A DNA stretch of 8,636 bases, from NCBI GenBank assembly GCA_900769985.1, contig CAAGIS010000145.1:1-8636 (forward strand), written 5' to 3'. This document shows positions 6,787-8,636 of the stretch, in pieces. Below the pieces are notes generated by a model. That model saw only the letters and a program-made list of their open reading frames with translations. It was not told the origin of the DNA and ran no database searches. Both the position numbers and the translations under genes were made by a program. Origin of the DNA: Spirochaetia bacterium. GTDB taxonomy: Bacteria > Spirochaetota > Spirochaetia > Treponematales > Treponemataceae. Positions within the stretch are counted from its first letter, which is position 1. Each line of letters starts with the position of its first letter.

Positions 6787-6822
6787 TTGCTTTACATTGT
6801 ATATCATTTGCTTTATATTGTA
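6787..6822 (+). promoter_or_regulatory. Promoter and 21-bp-spaced direct-repeat operator of the toxin-antitoxin operon
   Basis: TTGCTTTACATTGTA (6787-6801) and TTGCTTTATATTGTA (6808-6822) differ at one base and are offset by 21 bases, two helical turns, so a protein dimer could bind both on one DNA face. A promoter fits inside: -35 TTTACA (6791-6796), a 17-base spacer and -10 TATATT (6814-6819). Autorepression by the ribbon-helix-helix antitoxin or its complex is the expected role in this family; the binding itself is inferred. Confidence 0.6.
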
Positions 6823-6825
6823 AGT

Positions 6826-7098
6826 ATGGAAACAGTAGCAACAAATATCAGAATAGACAAACAGTTAAAAGAACAATCTTCTCAAGTCCTCGAAGGCTTA
6901 GGCCTTTCCCTTTCAGGCGCAATAAATATGTTTTTGCGTCAGGTCATTTTGCAGGACGGGCTTCCTTTCAAAGTTGAATATCCCAAACCATCCCGCAGCC
7001 TCAAAAAAGCAATCAAAGAAGGCGAAAAACTTATAAAGGACCCCAAGGCAAAGACGTATAAAACTCCACAAGAATTATGGGATGAAATAGGATTATGA
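6826..7098 (+). CDS. RelB/DinJ family antitoxin
   Basis: The 90-residue product starts at ATG 6826. An in-frame TTG 13 codons earlier is rejected because those codons lie in the promoter/operator repeats. The N-terminal half, VATNIRIDKQLKEQSSQVLEG followed by LSLSGAINMFLRQVI, is a typical ribbon-helix-helix DNA-binding domain of DinJ/RelB antitoxins. The charged C-terminal half (SLKKAIKEGEKLI to the end at QELWDEIGL) would wrap the toxin. No Shine-Dalgarno sequence precedes the ATG, and the best promoter would start transcription at or next to the ATG, suggesting a leaderless mRNA. The stop codon overlaps the toxin start as ATGA (7095-7098), the normal antitoxin-first, translationally coupled arrangement. 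It neutralises the downstream toxin and probably represses the operon. Confidence 0.88.
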   Translation: METVATNIRIDKQLKEQSSQVLEGLGLSLSGAINMFLRQVILQDGLPFKVEYPKPSRSLKKAIKEGEKLIKDPKAKTYKTPQELWDEIGL

Positions 7099-7403
7099 AC
7101 GAAGAAGAAAAATTCCAATATAAATACACAGTGCAGGCAACCAACCGCTTTAAAAAACATGCCCGCTTAGTCAAAAAACGCAATGCCAAAAATGCAGAAA
7201 AAATAAAAAGCACAGTTGAAATGCTTGCCAAAGGCGAACCTCTCCCAGAACGATTCTGTGACCACGAACTGACAGGCAATTATGCAGGTCACCGCGAATG
7301 TCACGTCCTTCCGGATTTGCTTCTTATCTATAGAATTTTTAAAGATATTTTAATTCTGGAACTTGTAGACACAGGAACCCATTCAGACCTTTTTGGAAAA
7401 TAA
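7095..7403 (+). CDS. YafQ-type mRNA interferase toxin (RelE/ParE superfamily)
   Basis: A 102-residue product starting inside the antitoxin stop (ATGA). The fold signature is clear in the C-terminal half: DHELTG (56-61), RECHVLPDLLLIY (67-79) and LVDTGTHSDLFG (90-101). Compared with E. coli YafQ, the residues important for ribosome-dependent mRNA cleavage appear conserved: H57, E68 (Asp in YafQ), H70, D74, H96 and F100. YafQ cuts mRNA in the ribosomal A site and slows growth when the antitoxin is degraded. The basic N-terminal part (FKKHARLVKKRNAKNAEKIK) would contact rRNA. The length is normal and the catalytic set is complete, so the toxin should be active. Target codon preference cannot be read from sequence. 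Confidence 0.88.
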   Translation: MNEEEKFQYKYTVQATNRFKKHARLVKKRNAKNAEKIKSTVEMLAKGEPLPERFCDHELTGNYAGHRECHVLPDLLLIYRIFKDILILELVDTGTHSDLFGK

Positions 7404-7410
7404 ACCTGCC

Positions 7411-7929
7411 ATGCTCGTAACGCACACAATCCCGCCAGTCTGGGATTCGGAAAGTCGCATTTTGATTTTGGGAACAATGCCTTCGCCTGCTTCCCGCAAA
7501 GCCGGATTTTTTTACATGCACGCACAGAACAGATTCTGGCCGGTAATGGCACGGATTTTTGGCGACGAGTTTCTGCACAAAAACAATGACAAAGACAAAA
7601 ATGCCGCAATTGCCGAGCGAAAAGATTTTTTAAAACGCCACCATATCGCACTTTGGGACGTTCTTTCTGAATGTGAAATTACCGGCGCATCAGATTCTTC
7701 TATTAATAAGGAACTTCCAAACGATTTTTCAGAAATCCTCGCCTCTTCAAAAATCGCCTGGATCTTCTGCACTGGAAAAACCGCCTTTAATCTTTACAAA
7801 AAACACTGCGCCCAAAAATACAGCACGCCCTTTTCCTACCTTCCGTCAACAAGCCCTGCAAATCAGGCAGCCTGGCCAACCGAAAAACTTACAGAAGAAT
7901 ATAGAAAAGAGATTTTTCGATTTGTATAG
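7411..7929 (+). CDS. DNA-deoxyinosine (hypoxanthine) glycosylase, uracil-DNA glycosylase superfamily
   Basis: A 172-residue product if started at ATG 7411; a TTG at 7393 would add six residues and overlap the toxin gene. The active-site motif GTMPSPASRKAGFFY (21-35) followed by AQNRFW (38-43), the central IALWDVL (79-85) and the C-terminal LPSTSPAN (144-151) fit family 6 (HDG-type) members of the UDG superfamily. These remove hypoxanthine, the deamination product of adenine, from DNA to start base excision repair. G/T-U mismatch glycosylases (Mug) are close relatives, but the GTMPS plus NRFW combination fits HDG better. The gene begins seven bases after the toxin stop and shows only a weak GGAA 12 bases upstream, so it may be co-transcribed with the toxin-antitoxin pair. 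No key motif is missing. Confidence 0.82.
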   Translation: MLVTHTIPPVWDSESRILILGTMPSPASRKAGFFYMHAQNRFWPVMARIFGDEFLHKNNDKDKNAAIAERKDFLKRHHIALWDVLSECEITGASDSSINKELPNDFSEILASSKIAWIFCTGKTAFNLYKKHCAQKYSTPFSYLPSTSPANQAAWPTEKLTEEYRKEIFRFV

Positions 7930-7991
7930 AGGCGTTACGGAGAAAAGAAATAAAAGCAATTGATAAAGCGTATAAGAATAGGGAGTAGAGC

Positions 7992-8024
7992 CAGAACCCG
8001 GAAAAGTCTGTTTTTTGGTTCCTG
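7992..8024 (+). other. Possible imperfect hairpin downstream of the glycosylase gene
   Basis: CAG-AACC (7992-7998) can pair with GGTT-CCTG (8017-8024) with one bulge. GGAAAA can extend the stem to TTTTTT through G-U and A-U pairs around GTCTG. It may be a weak terminator for the operon, but no T-run follows on the + strand, so the role is uncertain. Confidence 0.25.
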
Positions 8025-8038
8025 AGCGAAGTCGAAGC
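8021..8038. repeat. Partial copy of a dispersed palindromic repeat
   Basis: CCTGAGCGAAGTCGAAGC, reversed, reads GCTTCGACTTCGCTCAGG. It shares GCTTCGAC and GCTCAG with the element inside hsdS at 914-959 but lacks matching flanking arms on one side. It lies in the gap before the last gene and looks like an eroded copy of the same small repeat family. Confidence 0.5.
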
Positions 8039-8050
8039 AAGCAAATGTCT

Positions 8051-8102
8051 AATCGAAAAATATTATAATAATTTCTGAATATAATCGAAAAATATTATAA
8101 TA
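8051..8102 (+). repeat. 20-bp perfect direct repeat upstream of the AAA ATPase gene, possible promoter/operator
   Basis: AATCGAAAAATATTATAATA occurs at 8051-8070 and again at 8083-8102, with a period of 32 bases, about three helical turns. Each copy contains TATAAT (8064-8069 and 8096-8101), and the second copy ends in a perfect 14-base palindrome (8091-8104). The downstream gene starts at 8142, so this could be a duplicated -10/operator region. The -35 matches are poor, and the high AT content lowers confidence in the promoter reading, though not in the repeat. Confidence 0.6.
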
Positions 8103-8141
8103 TTTATTGATTTTGATGAAAAAAGCATTTATCATTAAGAT

Positions 8142-8636
8142 ATGAATGAAATTAAACGGGATTTGCAGGATATTCTTTCTCAAAAGCTCGGAAAAGGGAA
8201 GGTCATTATTTTGATTGGTCCCCGGCAAGTTGGGAAAACTACACTTTTACAGAAACTTCTTTCGGATTTTACAGCGGAAAAATCTGTGCAGTATTGGAAC
8301 TGTGATGAAGCTGATGTCAGAAAAATTCTTGCTGATGAATCGTCTGCCCGGATGAAATCTTTTGTAGGAAACTCGAAATTTATTGTTATTGATGAAGCAC
8401 AGCGGGTTTTGAATATCGGGCTTAAATTAAAAATCCTTCATGACAATTTTCCTGATGTTCAGATTGCCGTAACTGGTTCTTCTGCTCTTGATTTGTCTAA
8501 CACAATTAACGAACCTTTGACCGGGCGAAAATTTGATTATAATCTTTTTCCGTTCTCCACAAATGAGCTTGTCCATAATTATTCGATGCTGGAAGAAATG
8601 AAGCAGCTGGAAACCAGATTGGTTTATGGTTTTTAC
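8142..8636 (+). CDS. AAA_14 / DUF4143-type ATP-binding protein (3' partial)
   Basis: The frame from ATG 8142 stays open to the right edge, giving the first 165 residues. It has Walker A GPRQVGKTT (26-34), Walker B FIVIDEAQRV (80-89), the sensor-like stretch VTGSSALDLSN (110-120) and LTGRKFDYNLFPFS (126-139). This order is characteristic of the AAA_14 ATPases that carry a C-terminal DUF4143 domain (COG1373). The missing part would be about 200-250 residues if the family length holds. The cellular role of this family is poorly known; members are frequent in accessory regions, but no function should be assigned from that. The ribosome binding site is weak (TAAGA just before the start). The second ATG at 8146 is out of frame. 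Confidence 0.85.
   Translation, partial: MNEIKRDLQDILSQKLGKGKVIILIGPRQVGKTTLLQKLLSDFTAEKSVQYWNCDEADVRKILADESSARMKSFVGNSKFIVIDEAQRVLNIGLKLKILHDNFPDVQIAVTGSSALDLSNTINEPLTGRKFDYNLFPFSTNELVHNYSMLEEMKQLETRLVYGFY

Noticed and set aside
7673..7963. Second-frame open frame overlapping the glycosylase gene
   Set aside because: The main frame has the GTMPS, NRFW and STSPAN motifs; the overlapping frame shows only a low-complexity translation.
7930..8050. A tRNA or small RNA gene in the hairpin-rich gap
   Set aside because: The stem is imperfect, there is no cloverleaf or TTCGA-type loop in the right place, and part of it is explained by a dispersed repeat.

Overview
The window looks like a chromosomal defence and accessory region of a bacterium with low to moderate GC content. 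The style of the HsdS repeats and the overall codon use would fit a host-associated spirochaete such as Treponema, but nothing here proves the genus. No rRNA, tRNA or CRISPR array is visible, and no stretch over 300 bases lacks a gene.

Positions 1-5337 (+ strand) hold the downstream part of a type I restriction-modification locus in the order hsdS, prrC-like gene, hsdR. The hsdM gene is presumably upstream of the window. The hsdS gene is split into two reading frames exactly at eight perfect copies of a 7-base unit, GACAGCA (331-386). Seven is not a multiple of three, so slippage shifts the frame. With 6, 9 or 12 copies the first half (TRD1 plus conserved region) would be fused in frame to the second half (TRD2 plus conserved region). 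With the present 8 copies translation stops at 394-396, and with 7 copies it would stop at 389-391. This is the structure expected of a phase-variable specificity subunit. Copy numbers that restore the frame also differ by seven residues in linker length, which could change the spacer of the recognition site.

The gene between hsdS and hsdR encodes a 369-residue ABC-type ATPase. Its position, size, ATPase motifs and C-terminal Arg-x3-Glu...His pattern match PrrC, the latent tRNA-Lys anticodon nuclease that guards type Ic restriction systems. The locus therefore appears to combine switchable DNA specificity, restriction, and a tRNA-cutting back-up.

A strong bidirectional hairpin terminator (5342-5372) separates hsdR from the convergent gene metY (5400-6677, - strand), encoding O-acetylhomoserine sulfhydrylase. 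A 148-base divergent region then leads to a RelB/DinJ-YafQ type toxin-antitoxin pair (6826-7403, + strand). This pair has a promoter overlapping two 15-base direct repeats and a probably leaderless antitoxin start. A hypoxanthine/uracil-type DNA glycosylase gene follows within 7 bases.

After a 212-base intergenic stretch, which holds a degenerate copy of a palindromic dispersed repeat and a 20-base perfect direct repeat, the window ends inside a gene for an AAA_14/DUF4143-type ATPase (8142 to the edge).
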